Of a stretch of DNA of 64,000 bases, positions 1-9,639 are shown one piece after another. The DNA is from Ecdyonurus torrentis. Its lineage: Eukaryota; Arthropoda; Insecta; Ephemeroptera; Heptageniidae. The translations under genes were made by a program, and so were the position numbers. The DNA lies in assembly GCA_949318235.1 (NCBI GenBank), contig CASGGR010000105.1:62001-126000 (forward strand). The letters run 5' to 3'. The notes under the pieces are model-generated. The model searched no databases and was not told the origin of the DNA. It worked only from the letters and a program-made list of their open reading frames with translations. Every line of letters starts with the position of its first letter. Position 1 is the first letter of the stretch.

Positions 1-25
1 AAATATATTGATTTCAATATTCCAG

Positions 26-285
26 GTGGTATGTGCCCTGGCTAAAGGTATTCCTATTGTGACTCCTGACCTCTGGGTCACCTGGGTCAAGATCATTGAA
101 GGTCAAGGTCACAGAGTGCCGGCCAGGCCCCTCACTCTGCCAGACCCCGCCCACTTCCTGCCTAGAGTGAAAGACATTACGTTGAACGGCTACCAAGTCT
201 CCTTTGCTGTGAACCCTCAGCGACGTACGTTGTTCGCTGGCAAGACGTTCGTGTTTGTGAGTGGCAAGCAGTTGTTGAGGATGTC
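26..285 (+). pseudogene. NBN: NBN exon 5, unit A, 3'-truncated
   Basis: Starts after a TTCCAG acceptor in phase 0 with VVCALAKGIPIVTPDLW, the second half of nibrin BRCT1, and runs into the start of BRCT2 (FAGKTFVFVSGKQLLRM). The intact version at 45024 continues 18-19 bases further to a GTGGGT donor. Here the match stops in the codon after RM and the frame runs into AT-rich DNA. With no donor, this copy cannot be a normal internal exon. The same breakpoint recurs in units B, C and D, so it predates their multiplication. Confidence 0.85.
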
Positions 286-1694
286 TTTTTTAACCTCTTT
301 TAGGAACCTCTTTTATACTTCATTATACAAAAATAAACACACTCTAAAAAATGATGCATTAGTTGCGAATCCAAACTTATTTAAGATATACACGTTTAAG
401 TTAATATGAGGAGCTAAAAATACATTTTAGTAGTTTTTTTTTAATAAAAGCTATTTTAAATTAAAATAGCTTCAAAAAAGTTTTTTAGCTATTTTTAATA
501 ACATGCTAAAATGCAATATACTCATAATTTTAATAACTTAAAATTAAAAGTTATTTATCACAAACGAGTTAACTAAAGTACATGTCTGCATCTAATAATA
601 ATAATACTAATGTTAGCTCATTTTTCGTCCAATGTGTTTAGTATGTATAGCATACCACTTTAAACAACAGGAACTATGTATGTCTCATGCCTTATTATTA
701 GCGTGGAATTAACGTAACTTAAAACTCACTGCTACTAACGCAATGTAAGTGTGACAATTTGACGATTTAAAACAAAAGTCACATTTGCTTACCATTCATA
801 ATACAATTTGCTCATTTTTGTAAACTAAATTAAGGCAGACAAGTGCCGGGATTTCATTTCTCATAAAAATACGATTTTGTTACAAATTTCAGCGTTTTGA
901 ATATAAAATATGACTTTTTCAATATCTTAAGCAGCTACTTCACATGAAATCATTATTAATTACCTTCTAATATCATTAAATTATTAGATTTTCCCTTCAA
1001 ATTCATGTTTGTGAGTTCAAAGAGCCGCCATTGTTGTTAATGTTATGATTTGCGATAGTGCTTTGTTTATGTTAAATTAGAGATATTTTCTATTTCAAGA
1101 ATTTCAAGATTAATGTAATTTTAGTGAACTCGTGCGAGGCTATATAGTGTTGGAAAAAATATTATATTTCAAACTTTTGCAAGAAATTTGGGGTCAGTAT
1201 TTAAATGATTTACAACTAAATGGCATATTTGTAACCTTTCCATATTTTCAAAATTGTTATAATAGTATTTTGAAGAACACGAAAATTTCATTTTATAGCT
1301 AGCCTCGCAAACAAGGTACAGTAAAATCCTGGTAAAATTAACGCAAATCTGAATGAAAACAAAACACTAACGAAATACGAAATTCACATACACAAAATGG
1401 CGGCAGCCTATGGTACATGTAACTTCGTGTTGCATGATATGGTGCAAAAATATTAGAATTTGTTGATTTTAGCAGGTAATTATAAATTAACTTATGTTAT
1501 TTAGCTGCTTTAAATACTGAGCTAATGATTTTTTACTTGCAGAAAGCTGAAATCTACTGCAAAATTGCATTTTTACGAGAAACTACAATCCCGCCATTTG
1601 TCACCGCCTTCGTGTTTGCAAATACAAAACAAATATTTTTTGTTCTCTTGTTTTGTTCTTGATTTCGACTTGCTGTCAATAATTTAAGTTCACA
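286..1694 (+). other. Unit A spacer and NBN 5' flank
   Basis: AT-rich DNA between the exon 5 breakpoint and NBN exon 1. I see no convincing exon. There are short self-complementary stretches, for example AAGCTATTTTAAATT followed by AATTAAAATAGCTT near 445-475. The last 100 bases before the ATG should contain the promoter and 5' UTR; TCCCGCC at 1590-1597 is the only GC-rich motif and no TATA assignment is safe. The equivalent regions are 9902-11949 (with an inserted element), 20226-21687 and 41328-42818. Unit A lacks about 70 bp near 676 that B, C and D keep. Confidence 0.6.
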
Positions 1695-1722
1695 ATGTGG
1701 TCCTTACATTGCACCTCAAACA
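1695..1722 (+). CDS. NBN: NBN exon 1 coding part, unit A
   Basis: The ATG opens MWSLHCTSN, followed by one extra base and a strong GTGAGT donor (phase 1). Nibrin proteins typically start MWxL, and the phase fits exon 2 at 22813, whose first two bases complete an Asn codon to give MWSLHCTSN-NEVFYML. It is recognisable only through that junction. Unit A has no exon 2, and joining exon 1 (phase 1) to exon 3 (phase 0) would shift the frame, so this copy probably makes no full protein. Confidence 0.7.
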
Positions 1723-2961
1723 GTGAGTATCAATTTATATCTGTAATTAACCTAGTACATATGTATAGTTAGCAAGGGTGAAATCTGATCGTTTGTTTTT
1801 GTTCGAAATATTCGTGCTCCGTGCCAACGGACCGGTAATGTTTTAATTGTTATTATTATTGTGATTTTTCTAGTTTGACCGATGCATAGGGTAAAAGTTG
1901 ACGCCATATGTACGCACGAAGTCATTTGGGAAAATGAATCAATTTGACAGTTTAAAATGTACAGTCAACCGGGGACCGGGGTGACTTTGAACACCCATTT
2001 ATCTCTACTTTGGGCACTCATTTCAAAATTTTGAAAGGTGTCATTAAGATCAAAAACATAAGAAAAAAAATACTTATGTAATAAAATTGATGACTCCTCT
2101 GTATCTTCCCAAATAAAATTCAATGACTGCCAAAGAGTATGTATGTATACTGCGAAACCTGCAGCTCTTTAAAGTAATAACATATAATAATGATGTGTCC
2201 AAAAATGCATTTTTACCTAGGTCTACGTTATTGTGTAATGTAGGACAAATTGATGTACTTAATGAATCGTTCAATTATTATTTTGATGTGGTCAAACATT
2301 TTTACATTATGTCATAAGATGAACTTGACTTATACGCAAATGTAATGCACATTTTGTGGTGCAAGAATACATGGTTAGCTATTCTTTCATCATTGATTTT
2401 TACGTTTATAAAATATTTATACGGCTACAGTGTACTAAAATAATTTATACAAAGATAAGCGTAACTCCAGCGGGTGTAAGTTGTACTTGTGACATAGGTT
2501 CAAGGTCGCTGTGACGGCTTTTGCTCTCAGCACATTAATAATTAAAAATTTGAGATCGCATTTTCTGGAGGTTTACTAACGCAGTGATCACTATTAAGGA
2601 TTAACCTCAGACCTAGCAAAAGCAAAATATCTCAAAATTGGTTCAATAACTTTTTTTTAAAACTTTAAGGGGTTTAAAAAATGTCATGATCTACGAGCTC
2701 CAGTTAACAGAATATTCAAACAATATTTGTGACTCGAGATAATTAGGATTAAAATTTGCATATAATTAGCATTGTGTTTTTGTTTTTTCAATTTTAAAAG
2801 ATTTTGGTTCGATAACTTTTTTTGAAACTTTCTGAATATTTTCAATTTATTCCCGCGTGGGCTAATTGCCAAAGGTTTACGTCACAAGTTTTTACGCGGA
2901 GTGTACCGTGGCAATAAGATAGCAAGCGCAGTATACTAACACATGTACATGTTTATCACAG
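1723..2961 (+). other. NBN intron region without exon 2, unit A
   Basis: Intron sequence between exon 1 and exon 3. From about 2366 to 2837 it differs from unit C, which carries exon 2 and several mobile elements at 22386-24517. Units B (12621-13092) and D (43490-43961) have the same exon-less version. I see no FHA-coding exon here on either strand. Two related short phrases (around 2640-2660 and 2805-2830, 'GGTTCRATAACTTTTTTT') form an imperfect local repeat. Confidence 0.6.
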
Positions 2962-3128
2962 GAAAACCCAGCTGTACTTCCCACCGTAGAGCTAACGGAC
3001 ACAGACTCCAAATACGGGACCTACCTCAACACCAGCATAGAGAACGGAGTTGCCATGAACAAGAGCCACGCCTTCTTGCTGCGACATGGCTACAGAGTTA
3101 GGTTTGGCAAGCAGTGGAACATCTGGAG
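2962..3128 (+). CDS. NBN: NBN exon 3 (FHA C-half), unit A
   Basis: Acceptor TATCACAG, donor GAG|GTGAGA, 167 nt, phase 0 in and phase 2 out. It encodes ENPAVLPTVELTDTDSKYGT followed by YLN and a region ending in VRFGKQWNIWR. This matches the second half of the nibrin FHA domain: the conserved (D/N)xSKYGTxxN strand and the FG...F(R/W) end. The FHA domain binds phospho-Thr partners such as CtIP or MDC1 in known nibrins. Near-identical copies lie at 13217, 24639, 44086 and 63719. Confidence 0.88.
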
Positions 3129-3245
3129 GTGAGAGTTCAACATCACAAATATTTAAGACAGTTGTGACACACTTGGAGGGGAAATAGTCAAAATCACAAC
3201 TATATTGTAGCATTTAATGTTTCTATTATATTTATATACATTAAG

Positions 3246-3455
3246 GTACTAATTTAACATTGTAGAAGCTTCTTGTTAGTGTGTTTGTGAGAAAACTACT
3301 GCACTGAGGTCACAAATATTTAAATGTGGAATACTAGACATACTTTTACGTGTTTTAAGACAGTAAAATGTACTAATTTAACATTGTAGAAGCCTCTTGT
3401 TAGTGTGTTTGTGAGAAAACTACTGCACTGAGGTCACAAATATTTAAATGTTACT
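3246..3455 (+). repeat. Tandem duplication inside NBN intron 3
   Basis: About 85 bp beginning ACTAATTTAACATTGTAGAAG and ending CACAAATATTTAAATG occurs twice, roughly 124 bp apart; the second copy runs into the exon 4 acceptor. The copies differ by one base (GCTTCTTG / GCCTCTTG). Present in units A-D. A related phrase (GCACTGAGGTCAGAAATATTTAA) occurs in PSMC3 intron 1 near 59769, so this is also a dispersed repeat. Confidence 0.8.
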
Positions 3456-3460
3456 TTCAG

Positions 3461-3623
3461 GTTGCAGTATCGACCCCTGGTGGTGCTAGTGGTGAACATG
3501 GAGGGTGACCCCAGAAGTTTGAAGGTCAGGGATAATGTCCTCAAGCTTGGAGGTCATGTGGTGACCTCTTGGTCGTCCAAGGTCACGCATGTTACTATGC
3601 CATCAATCAAGATGACGGTCAAG
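3461..3623 (+). CDS. NBN: NBN exon 4 (BRCT1 N-half), unit A
   Basis: Acceptor CTTTCAG, donor AAG|GTGGGT, 163 nt, phase 2 in and phase 0 out. It encodes RLQYRPLVVLVV, then a BRCT core with LKLGGHVVTSWSSKVTHVTM. The GG and the W...THV pattern are the classic BRCT signature (human: [20 protein letters not shown]). It joins in frame to exon 5. Identical copies are in B (13716) and, apart from a frameshift, C (25138). Confidence 0.9.
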
Positions 3624-3869
3624 GTGGGTGGTTTAATTTAGCAAGTTAACATTAACTTGTATACTACTAATGAATGTAATCAATATTGATTGATGTTAGC
3701 AGCTTCAGTAGCCAGTTCAATGTAATCAGCTCGTCACCAGGATTAATTCAAAATTACAAGAAAAAAGAAACAAAAACTGGCTAAAAACGAAAAAAAGAAA
3801 AGAAAAAAAAGCAATATTTATATCATATTGATTAAATTTACTCAGTGGAATTTCATCTCATTCTTTGTT

Positions 3870-3917
3870 TTCTCTCTCTCTCTCTCTATTTTTCTTTTCT
3901 TTCTTTCTTTCTTTCTT

Positions 3918-3953
<36 letters not shown>

Positions 3954-4075
3954 TGCTGACTTGGCCCACGGTGGCCCACTTTTGCCACGGCCCATCGAGA
4001 AATCCTTGAAATCTTGGCGCCCAATCCGTCCATGCATTACGGCCTAGTGTAACCATGCATTATTTACCTTTGGAA
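3870..4075 (-). repeat. Poly(A)-tailed retroposon-like block
   Basis: Read on the minus strand, a 120-bp block with GGCCGTGGCAAAAGTGGGCC and GGATTGGGCGCC is followed by a long poly(A), then (GAAA)n and (GA)n, the look of a retroposed short sequence with its tail. An open frame reads through the block into polylysine from the tail; that is a consequence of the tail and not a gene. Copies: 14127-14330, 25548-25735 and 35245-35440. Source RNA not recognised. Confidence 0.5.
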
Positions 4076-4122
4076 AAACACAAAAGCTGTAACGTTTTTT
4101 ATTTCATCTTATCACCGTACTT

Positions 4123-4123
4123 C

Positions 4124-4156
<33 letters not shown>

Positions 4157-4345
4157 ATGCAAATAAACTGTACATGAAAATTTAACCCAACCCCTTTATG
4201 GAAAGCAATCTTTCACAAAATAAATAAATAAATAGACTAATAAGCTCATAAATAGAAATAATAATAAATAAATAAACAAACAAATAAATGAATAAATAAA
4301 TAAACGAATAAACTCATAAATAAGAATAATAAATAAATAAAGTAA
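4123..4345. repeat. GA microsatellite and degenerate AAAT repeats
   Basis: A (GA)n run with one C interruption, followed about 50 bp later by interspersed AAATAAAT and AATAATAA stretches. The GA run varies among copies: short in A and B, longer in C (25788-25826) and about 80 bp in D (35484-35563). This gives a marker that separates the copies. Confidence 0.9.
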
Positions 4346-5055
4346 TGCAAAGAGCGCACAGTTTATGCTTATAATATTTACTTTGAAAGCACCGAGCGTT
4401 TCGTAAGATTAGTTGATTCCAAAAAAAACTTTCAAACTTTTTCCCACAGATTTAGCAACGCGCAACGGTGCAACAGCTCCGCGCAATATTGGTTGCGCCC
4501 CACTCTGAATATTCTGAGATATGAAATGAGGGGAACGTTTCCCCTGACTTGTTTTAGTGTGACTCATAACTGCTAAGACATTTTCTTAACACCCTCAAAA
4601 CACCACAAAAGAAAAATAATAAAAATTATTGTGATACATATTTTTACTGCTCTCATTATAGTCCACATGATGAACGTATAAAAAATAGGGTAAATAGGTA
4701 GCATTTACTAGTCCTTTAACTACCATAGCTGATTGTTATTTTAGGGGCAATTACGAACAGGGCTTTTATGAACAGCATTACTGTTTTATTTGCTATATAC
4801 AAAAAAAAGTACTGTACATTCTTAATTGTTATTTTTTTTTTTTTTTTTTTTTTTTATGATTTAAGATAGAAATAAACTTAAAATATCACAATACAATTTT
4901 TATGTCATAATTATATTTGTTTGTGTGTGTTTTTTTTATTTTTGTCATTAAAATTGTGAATAATTGATTGTCATTTTAGTAGAAGGAATTAACAGGGCTT
5001 ATATGTTTGTTAATTGCATTTTAATCCCAATAAATTACTAATACGTTCTCTTTAG

Positions 5056-5207
5056 ATTTGCTTTGTGTAAAGTTGTGCACCTCACACACACAAATGTATT
5101 TGAATAATGTGGCGAACTTTGATGTTCCAGACTGCTGTTTATGTGAAGTTTCTGTGCTGGGAGAGTGTAAAGACCACGGCAGACCTTTCAGATTGTTTAG
5201 CACTCCA
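5056..5207 (+). CDS. Borealin-associated exon a, unit A
   Basis: Acceptor TCTCTTTAG, donor CCA|GTAAGT, 152 nt, phase 1 in (two bases complete a codon) and phase 0 out. It encodes a stretch with DVPDCCLCEVSVLGECKDHG then RPFRLFSTP. It lies upstream of the borealin C-terminal exons on the same strand and so is probably part of that gene, but I do not recognise this segment. Copies at 15312 and 36453; a cut-off copy at 26715. Confidence 0.5.
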
Positions 5208-5318
5208 GTAAGTATGTATAGCGTGTATTTATATCTATCTAGCTATGTTAGTCAACACTAATAGTCTAGTCGTCTGCTAGCAATCTAAAGTCTTCGTAAT
5301 TGCAACAGTTTTTTAATA

Positions 5319-5358
<40 letters not shown>

Positions 5359-5430
5359 TTAATTTTAAATTGTTGAAATTTGACTAATACTTTTTATAGG
5401 AGGGTCTTGATGGTTATGTTTGACTTTCAG

Positions 5431-5624
5431 CTTCGTCGCACCAAGACGACTGAGGCGTCGCCTGCAGAGAACCTTCAGTCTCCCAACATCTCCACTCCAG
5501 CACACAACGTCGTTCATCTCGTACCAACTTGGCCAAGGCATTCAACCAGGCTGAGCAGCCTGAACCTGAGGTTCAACCTGAGCAGATCAACCCTGAACCT
5601 GACAACCAACTTGTGTTGCGCAAG
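5431..5624 (+). CDS. CDCA8: Borealin exon b, unit A (frame conflict)
   Basis: TTGACTTTCAG acceptor and CGCAAG|GTGAGA donor, 194 nt. The frame needed to enter exon c reads TQRRSSRTNLAKAFNQAEQP and then a Pro/Glu-rich linker ending NQLVLRK; RRSSRTN resembles the KRSSRAN motif of human borealin. That frame has a TGA near the 5' end (5449). The frame entered from exon a (LRRTKTTEASPAENLQSP) is open to the donor but leaves two bases over, which exon c cannot accept. So there is either an internal acceptor or a shared frameshift. Confidence 0.5.
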
Positions 5625-6116
5625 GTGAGACAGACAGTATGGTACAGTGTTGTACAATACTGTACTGTATGTACACACACTATTATGTATGTACGTACAT
5701 ACAGTATTGTACTTTACGCTCTCGATTTTATGAAATCGCAAGGGACCTAGAAAATGGTAATTTCACTAAATTGAGAGTTAACTGTATATGCAACTCACAA
5801 CAAAACCTAACCCATTTCTCCTTGTGCTATTGTGAGGTATGAAAACTGCATTAAAACAAAATACTGCATACACGATGAGGACACAACTTGATCCAAAGTT
5901 ATGTTTCTCATTTGTTTTTTCTTGAACATATTTAAAAATAATAGCACATAAGATATTTTCACACATAAACATATGGTCAGGTAGTTCACTCCTGAGCATA
6001 TAACATTGAACTAATAGGTACAGTGATTAGAACACGTCAACAAATCACATTTGCTATATCGTAACTGTTGTAATATTTAACATTTATTTATTAACACTTT
6101 GCTGTTTTGTTTGCAG

Positions 6117-6299
6117 AGTGTACTGGAGCACGAGGCTCGTATTGTCCTGACCAAGTTTGATCCCTCAAAACCAATCAACCCAGCACGCTGGCCCATGGCT
6201 GACGAAGTGTCAGTGTCTCTCCGAGGCAGCCCCATCGTCGCTCCTGCCTCGAGCACTGCCAGCACAGTCAACCTCAACATTCCACTGCAGAATGGCAAG
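6117..6299 (+). CDS. CDCA8: Borealin exon c, unit A
   Basis: Acceptor TTTGCAG, donor AAG|GTAGGC, 183 nt, phase 0 at both ends. It encodes SVLEHEARIVLTKFDPSKP, then DEVSVSLRGSP and, near the end, STVNLNIPLQNGK. This aligns with the start of the borealin C-terminal dimerisation domain (human ...[24 protein letters not shown]). Unit B has Phe and D has Val where A has Ile after RGSP. Borealin bridges INCENP and survivin in the chromosomal passenger complex. Confidence 0.68.
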
Positions 6300-6492
6300 G
6301 TAGGCAGAATATTGTCAAGTCCAGTCTTCCTGGGGCAATTCTTAATGATAAAATAAAAAGGAAACCAGCAGTAGTCTTACATAATAGTGAAGAAAATAAA
6401 TTTAAAGAAGCATAAAACATCGTGCTTAACGACGCCCAAAGATCGATGTCCAAACAAAATGGTTTCAAATTTCGTTTAAATTTGTTTTTCAG

Positions 6493-6660
6493 GTACTTGC
6501 GATCCTGCCTAAACCAATGGGGCATGTGTCCCACTTGCCAGAGATGAGTGAGGAATTCTTGGAGCAGCTGAACACCATTGAGGCCAACATTGGCATTGTG
6601 AAGCGACTGTGTCTGCAGCAGCGCACAATGCCTGCTCTCACACCCAGGGCCAGGAACTAG
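6493..6660 (+). CDS. CDCA8: Borealin last exon d, unit A
   Basis: Acceptor GTTTTTCAG, phase 0, 55 codons then TAG. It encodes VLAILPKPMGHVSHLPEMSE, a helix EFLEQLNTIEANIGIVKRLC and a short tail ending RARN. The layout matches the borealin C-terminus (human ...[32 protein letters not shown]...). The stop codon lies inside the first copy of a minisatellite. The 5' half of borealin (the N-terminal INCENP/survivin-binding helix) is not seen anywhere in the window. Confidence 0.68.
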   Translation, partial: VLAILPKPMGHVSHLPEMSEEFLEQLNTIEANIGIVKRLCLQQRTMPALTPRARN

Positions 6661-6760
6661 CCTCACTCAGCCTGCTCTCACACCCAGGGCCAGGAACTAG
6701 CCTCACTCACACCCTGGGCCAGGAACTAGCCTCACTCAGCCTGTTCTCACACCCAGCGGG
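6629..6760. repeat. Minisatellite spanning the borealin stop codon
   Basis: The phrase GCCAGGAACTAGCCTCACTC recurs three times, with CCTGCTCTCACACCCAGG in the first two and a shortened form in the third, period about 39 bp and shorter. The first copy supplies the last codons and the TAG. Same in B (16879-17010) and D (37556-37687). Confidence 0.85.
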
Positions 6761-9152
6761 AGAGCTAAACTATTTCCTTGCCTATTGTAGGATACATCTG
6801 AACTATTTCCTTGCCTAATTATTACTACGATCATTATTATTTCTTTGTTAAACAAAGCATGCAGACTGTGTAATTATTAAAAGTTAAGTGTTTTAGTTTA
6901 ATTGTTATTTTTAAGTCATTAAAAACTCACTAAACGTCTTTCATTCATCTTTTTACTTGTACGTCATCTTAATTGTATCAAACTAATTTTAATTTAATAT
7001 ATTATATTGACATCTGTATTGACATCCACTGATTTCTTTTTGTATTTTTAATAATTTCATGTTGAGGTTTATTGAAAAGTAACAAATTTGTAATATTAAA
7101 TAAAAATGAACATGAAAATTAATATTGGGGGGATGGGTTATATTGTGAATATACTGTATATAAAAAAACACGTAAAATTCACAACTTTTGTCTTTCTCGC
7201 CTTTTATTATTATTATATTTTTATTCACTCCAATTTGATAATAGCAACATTTTGTGTTTTATTTGCATTCTATTTCCTTGATCCATTCCATGTTAATAAT
7301 GTGCAATGTGCATACATAAAACTTGTGAATATGTTCTCGTAATGTTTAAAAATTTGTTTTTTTATATCTTAAGTAACTAATAAATAATAATGTTTAATGA
7401 AAACTACTTTTGTACATTTCTCAAAAATATAAAAAAATAAAATCGTAAGTTTTGTTAATGCATATAAGATACGTATAGGACATATAAGGACAGAGGACAG
7501 CAATAGCGGAAGTAAGATAACGATCGTGTGGATATAACACATATTTTTGTGTTGTAAAAATTTCGGAGAGTGCAGGTGCAGTTATATATGATTTTAGTTT
7601 ATTGAATGAATAAAAAAACTATGTATTTATATAATTTATACTATGGTGTATTATTATATAATCGTGTGACAATTGTTAATAATTGCTCATACTTATAAAT
7701 TGCAAATTTTCGTAAATAAATTAGGCCTATATTGTACGATTTCTGTTTTATAAACAATTTTTTTTTCTTCTTTCTTTTGTATCAATTAATAACGTATGAT
7801 ATTTCAATACTAAAATATTATATTAAAAATTGCTAAATAAAATACAAGTATTTGATTCACAACAAACAAATTTGCATTACATTGCAAATAATTGTGTTCT
7901 TTATGTTTTGAATAATAATAATATATTATATATAAATAATATTTTAATGCATAATAATAAAGAGGTAGTTCTGCAGAATTAGAATTAATTCGGAGCTTAG
8001 AATAGAGAAAATTTTGTAACCCAGGACAAAATTAAATTTCTAAAGTGGCTCCTAATTGCTCTTAATTTAGAAAGCTAGTTCTTTTAATTATGAGCATTTT
8101 TATTAATAAAAATAAGGCTCAGATATTTAAATACATTGAGAGTTGAAAAGTATCGTGATTTTGGTTTGAGTTTTGCAGGCATTCAATGGAGACTTTAATG
8201 ATCGAAGTTCAAATTGTTAATTAATGTGAAAATTAAGTTAATTATTAAAAATTCAAAGTTGTGACAACTAAAATCATTGTTTTAGAGAACACGCCACTGA
8301 ACTATCGTGTTGTTTTGCAAAGATTTGCAATTTCCTAGCTTTTCACTTTTCAATATATATAAATACAAATTCCTCCCTTGTAAATTAAAATTCGAAGACT
8401 TAAAGGGCAGTTCTGTGATCAGAAGATCAAGAGCTTTCCAATGATGTGCATGTTATTAGGATTCGCGTCCGAAAGTTTCAAGGTCACAAAAACAAGCAAG
8501 GCTAACCCCTTCTTTGTTTTTTTGGCTGAAATATTTTTTGTCAAGAAACCAATGGACATGCACATTGTTAGAAAGCCCTTGAACTGCTGATTACAGAACT
8601 GCCCTTAAATCTTCAATTAACCCCTTGGTTAACAAGTTATTAATGAAAAACAATTTATGTAAAATTTTGAAAAAATTGAGTTAGACGTGATTTATTACTA
8701 ATAAAGGTACGTAGAGTACGAATCTGAGGTTCATTTTAAATATCAGTCCTTATTTGTAAATTTAGCGGGGTGTGAAGTTGTTCAGTTTTAGAGTATCCTG
8801 CGAGCTAGGCAACTTGTCGTGCATCAATGCTCAACCAGTTGCCTAACTTACAGGGGACTTCCAAAAAGTAGTTTTATATTGTTTCAATTTCATATTTAGT
8901 GAGTGGTTAGCTCGTCAGTTACCAGACTCCCTATTACTACCATATTTCAGTTCTTCTTTCTTTTCTTTAGTATTGTAAGTGGGTTATAAAAATAATTAAG
9001 TCATTTTTTTTCCGCGATAAAATTTATTTTTATTTCATTCTTAAATTTCATTTTTTTTTTTTACATTGATACATTGATATTTCACTAAAAACATAATTTA
9101 AATTTTTTAATTTATTCCAAACTATAATAAAACAGTTTTTTTTTGACGTGCA
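6761..9152 (+). other. Unit A gene-free AT-rich stretch
   Basis: Follows the borealin stop. AATAAA-type signals occur at 7098-7104 and beyond, suitable for a borealin polyadenylation site, but none can be singled out. The rest is AT-rich with no plausible exon, apart from the TTAA-flanked element at 8400-8608. Equivalents: 17011-19397 (B) and 37688-40550 (D, with a foldback insertion). Confidence 0.6.
8400..8608. mobile_element. MITE with TTAA ends, unit A
   Basis: Inverted ends AAGGGCAGTTCTGT and ACAGAACTGCCCTT flanked by TTAA on both sides, about 209 bp, no coding capacity. A TTAA target and short inverted ends are typical of piggyBac-type elements, so the family is an inference. Copies at 18650-18858 and 39792-40000 moved with the unit. 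Confidence 0.75.
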
Positions 9153-9208
9153 AAAAAAAAAAAAAAAAAAAAAAGAAAAGAAAGAAAGAAAGAAAGAAAG
9201 AAAAAAAA
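9153..9208. repeat. Poly(A)/(GAAA)n tract at exon 4' breakpoint, unit A
   Basis: A long A run followed by GAAA repeats ends directly against a partial NBN exon 4. It replaces the normal polypyrimidine acceptor. The tract is much longer in B (19398-19534, about 25 GAAA units) and short in D (40551-40602), so it is unstable. It is the strand complement of the (TTTC)n/poly(T) tract at 3890-3953. Confidence 0.9.
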
Positions 9209-9367
9209 CAGTATCGACCCCTGGTGGTGCTCGTGGTGAACATGGAGTGTGACCCCAGAAGTTTGAAGGTCAGGGACAATGTCCTCAAGCTTGGAGGTCA
9301 TGTGGTGACCTCTTGGTCTTCCAAGGTCACCCATGTTACTATGCCATCAATCAAGATGACGGTGAAG
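9209..9367 (+). pseudogene. NBN: NBN exon 4' (5'-truncated), unit A/B junction
   Basis: Second copy of exon 4, lacking the first four bases and the acceptor but keeping the AAG|GTGGGT donor, with exon 5 of unit B following at 9640. It differs from the exon 4 at 3461 at five codons, all synonymous, plus a Gly-to-Cys change (GAG TGT GAC) unique to this copy. With a purine tract in place of an acceptor it is unlikely to be spliced normally. Confidence 0.8.
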
Positions 9368-9439
9368 GTGGGTGGTTTAATTTAGCTAGTTAACATTAAC
9401 TTTTATACTAATCAAAGTAATCAATATTGATTGATGTAA

Positions 9440-9520
9440 GCAGCTTCAGTAGCCAGTGCAATGTAATCAGCTCGTCACCAGGATAACATTGCACTGGCTA
9501 CTGAAGCTGCTAACATATAC
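9440..9520. repeat. Hairpin repeat (AGCAGCTTCAGTAGCCAGT arms)
   Basis: Arms GCAGCTTCAGTAGCCAGTGC and GCACTGGCTACTGAAGCTGC with a short loop containing CTCGTCACCAGGAT. The family recurs as full hairpins at 19765, 40832, 44820, 52474 and 55346, and as half copies at 3699, 13954, 25377 and near 32138. Non-coding foldback family. Confidence 0.85.
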
Positions 9521-9639
9521 AAATAAATATTGATTGATGCTAGCAGCTTCTTATTTAATTTAATATTTCATAATTAACTTATTGAAAATATTGATAGATT
9601 ATTTCCAATATCTAAAATATATTGATTTCAATATTCCAG

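Larger units (their letters stand above)
3624..5055 (+). other. Unit A spacer between NBN exon 4 and borealin exons
   Basis: No exon seen. It contains one half of the dispersed hairpin repeat (GCAGCTTCAGTAGCCAG at about 3699), a CT then (TTTC)n/poly(T) tract (3870-3953), a 120-bp GC-richer block (3954-4075), a GA microsatellite (4123-4157), degenerate AAAT repeats (4208-4345) and poly(T) at 4832-4855. CCCACAG at 4443-4449 looks like an acceptor, but the sequence after it could not be tied to a known protein. Confidence 0.5.

Noticed and set aside
2074..2317. Overlapping 64-66 codon frames on both strands, conserved in A, B and D
   Set aside because: Conserved only because the units are near-identical; unit C carries indels that break them and no domain is visible.
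3842..4047. Reading frames with polylysine or polyphenylalanine at the poly(T) tract (also 14083-14313, 25531, 35218)
   Set aside because: Produced by the homopolymer tail of a retroposon-like block; no conserved protein segment.
4443..4560. Candidate exon after CCCACAG in the unit spacer
   Set aside because: Good-looking acceptor, but the following sequence has short frames, no convincing donor and no recognisable protein.
6274..6666. 130-codon minus-strand frame opposite borealin exons c and d (also 16524, 37201)
   Set aside because: It runs antisense through two coding exons and their intron; its content mirrors the sense exons.
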